Positions 19,616 to 20,777 of a stretch of 20,777 nucleotides of DNA are shown here, in pieces; position 1 is the stretch's first letter; every line of letters starts with the position of its first letter. Source of the stretch: Collodictyon triciliatum (Eukaryota; CRuMs); assembly GCA_043381765.1 (NCBI GenBank), contig JBHJMP010001219.1, forward strand, positions 1 through 20,777, read 5' to 3'. Made by a program: the position numbers and the translations under genes. Under the pieces are notes generated by a model. It searched no databases. It was not told the origin of the DNA and was given only the letters and a program-made list of their open reading frames with translations.

Positions 19616-20252
19616 TCAGTTTCTTTTCTTTTTTTCTTTTTGTTTTGGCCAGGAAGAACATAGGGCGCCGAATCGTAGAGGAGCAAGTGCAATGTCTTTG
19701 CGTCTGTTGCGGTTGGTTTGATCGCTACAGAATCTCATCTTTTGCTTGTGAAAGCGCAAGGATTCGTTTCTGATTGATTTCTTCGCATCAAGGATCATCT
19801 GTGGAACACCTTGCTGTGCACAATTCTGGAAAATATATAATTATTCATATTTTTGATTTGTAGGGACTTGAATAGCGATATCACTTGGTATTTAATTAAT
19901 TTTGTCTTAATGTTGATCACATGGTCAAAACACCTACCTTGGGGTCTGCTGCAGCCACGTAATCTGGATGCATCGTGATTCGCAAGGGTTTATTTATGTA
20001 CACGCATGTCACATTAATGATGAATTCGGATGGCGGCATTGCTTCATTTCTTTCGCATCTGTAGCGATTCGTTTCCCGGCAGATAGCGAGTGCAACCTGG
20101 CTCCATATCTCAAGTGACTCAGAAGTCGCCATCAAATTTGGAGAGACCAGAGGCCAAGGTTTTAACGATTGGTTGGGCTGAAAGGTTTGAAGACCCTTTA
20201 TGACAATGGCCTGCTTTTTTGATTTCATCATAGATTTCTCAAACAGTGTCAT
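19616..20252 (-). CDS. Unknown 174-aa protein, two exons
   Basis: Proposed exons 20252-19938 and 19825-19616 on the minus strand. The intron has a clean GTAGGTG donor and a TATTTTCCAG acceptor and joins in phase 0. The product is 174 aa, soluble-looking and basic at its end. The first exon encodes MTLFEKSMMKSKKQAIVIKG, then KPWPLVSPNL, LEIWSQVALAICRETNRYRC and PPSEFIINVTCVYINKPLRI. The second adds a Lys/Arg/Gln-rich tail ending in KQKEKKKRN. No domain is recognised. The stop lies only about 130 bases from the start of the SLC35C2-like gene on the same strand, so the 3' end probably overlaps that gene's promoter. An upstream 5' exon cannot be excluded. Confidence 0.6.
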
Positions 20253-20676
20253 AGCCAGCATAAGAAATAGAGGACTTTGAGTTGCGATTTTTTTTTTTTT
20301 TGTGCAAGGTTATTGATCAGAAGCCAATTAAACATGCTGAATCTGTCCTGTTCTTCCAACAAAGTGCTTTGCTTAAAACCTTGACTACAAGGATTAAAAC
20401 ATCGCCGTAAGGCGAAAAGACAAACAAGCCCGTATCTTTTCCACCCTCGGGTGATTACTCCATTTGTCGCATGGAAAGTTAAACGAACAAGCGCCTTTCA
20501 AAATACTGTCTCTGACAAAAAAGGATATACATTGTAATTATGCGATATAATCACTTAGACTAAATTCCACCGTTTCAGCGAAAAGTCACATTTGTTCTCG
20601 TTTTTTTTTTGGCAACACCGTCACTTTGACAAAAATAATGAATTATTCAAATACTGGGTGCCGTGAATACAATGAC
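20253..20676. other. Intergenic, no gene seen
   Basis: About 420 bases upstream of the 174-aa gene, containing two poly-T runs (near 20290 and 20601) and no open frame worth calling. It should include that gene's promoter; no clear element is defensible. Confidence 0.5.
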
Positions 20677-20777
20677 GCAAAAGACACAAAAGACACAAAA
20701 GACACAAAAGACACAAAAGACACAAAAGACACAAAAGACACAAAAGACACAAAAGACACAAAAGACACAAAAGACAC
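20677..20777. repeat. (ACAAAAGAC)n 9-bp tandem array, runs off the end
   Basis: At least ten perfect copies of a 9-bp unit reaching the window edge, so its length is unknown. The core AAAAGAC equals the 7-bp unit at 12774-12883. Confidence 0.97.

Noticed and set aside
19486-19692. Extended N-terminus for the SLC35C2-like protein
   Set aside because: The open frame continues upstream but without an ATG, and it overlaps the 3' end of the 174-aa gene in another frame. The start at 19485 was preferred.

Overview
The window is nuclear DNA from an intron-rich, AT-rich eukaryote, probably a protist. Genes are interrupted by GT-AG introns of roughly 70-500 bp, AATAAA signals follow several stop codons, and gene boundaries and introns are full of microsatellites. 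There is no bacterial signal. The density and variety of simple repeats, plus an assembly gap, recall repeat-rich rhizarian/foraminiferan genomes. That placement is a guess and nothing in the window fixes the taxon.

Layout. 1-102: (AAAAAG)n. 174-2496, minus: a nine-exon RING protein of the SIP5/DA2 type with an N-myristoylation-type start. 2497-4623: divergent intergenic region with an (ATT)n array and one weak small-gene candidate. 4624-9365, plus: a DEAD-box RNA helicase of the DDX52/Rok1 type, rebuilt here as about 17 exons (about 723 aa). 9366-10439: spacer ending in an A-rich CCAAAAAA repeat. 10440-16756, minus: three tandem paralogues of a multi-pass membrane protein family that I do not recognise (556, 549 and about 542 aa). 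The third has a one-base frame break. A 475-N gap flanked by two different microsatellites lies between the first two. 16827-16936: a second (AAAAAG)n array. 17383-19485, minus: a six-exon SLC35C2-type transporter of the triose-phosphate/nucleotide-sugar translocator superfamily. 19616-20252, minus: a two-exon gene for a 174-aa protein of unknown function. 20677-20777: a 9-bp satellite running off the end.

The three recognisable genes are conserved housekeeping genes (ubiquitin ligase-like, ribosome biogenesis, Golgi transport) with no evident functional link to each other. The distinctive content is the tandem membrane-protein family: strong shared motifs at both ends, a variable charged middle, and a first copy that is visibly more GC-rich than the other two. 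All exon models were made by eye from splice signals, phase agreement and family resemblance. Most junctions in the helicase and the transporter are phase-consistent throughout. The exceptions are stated in the entries.
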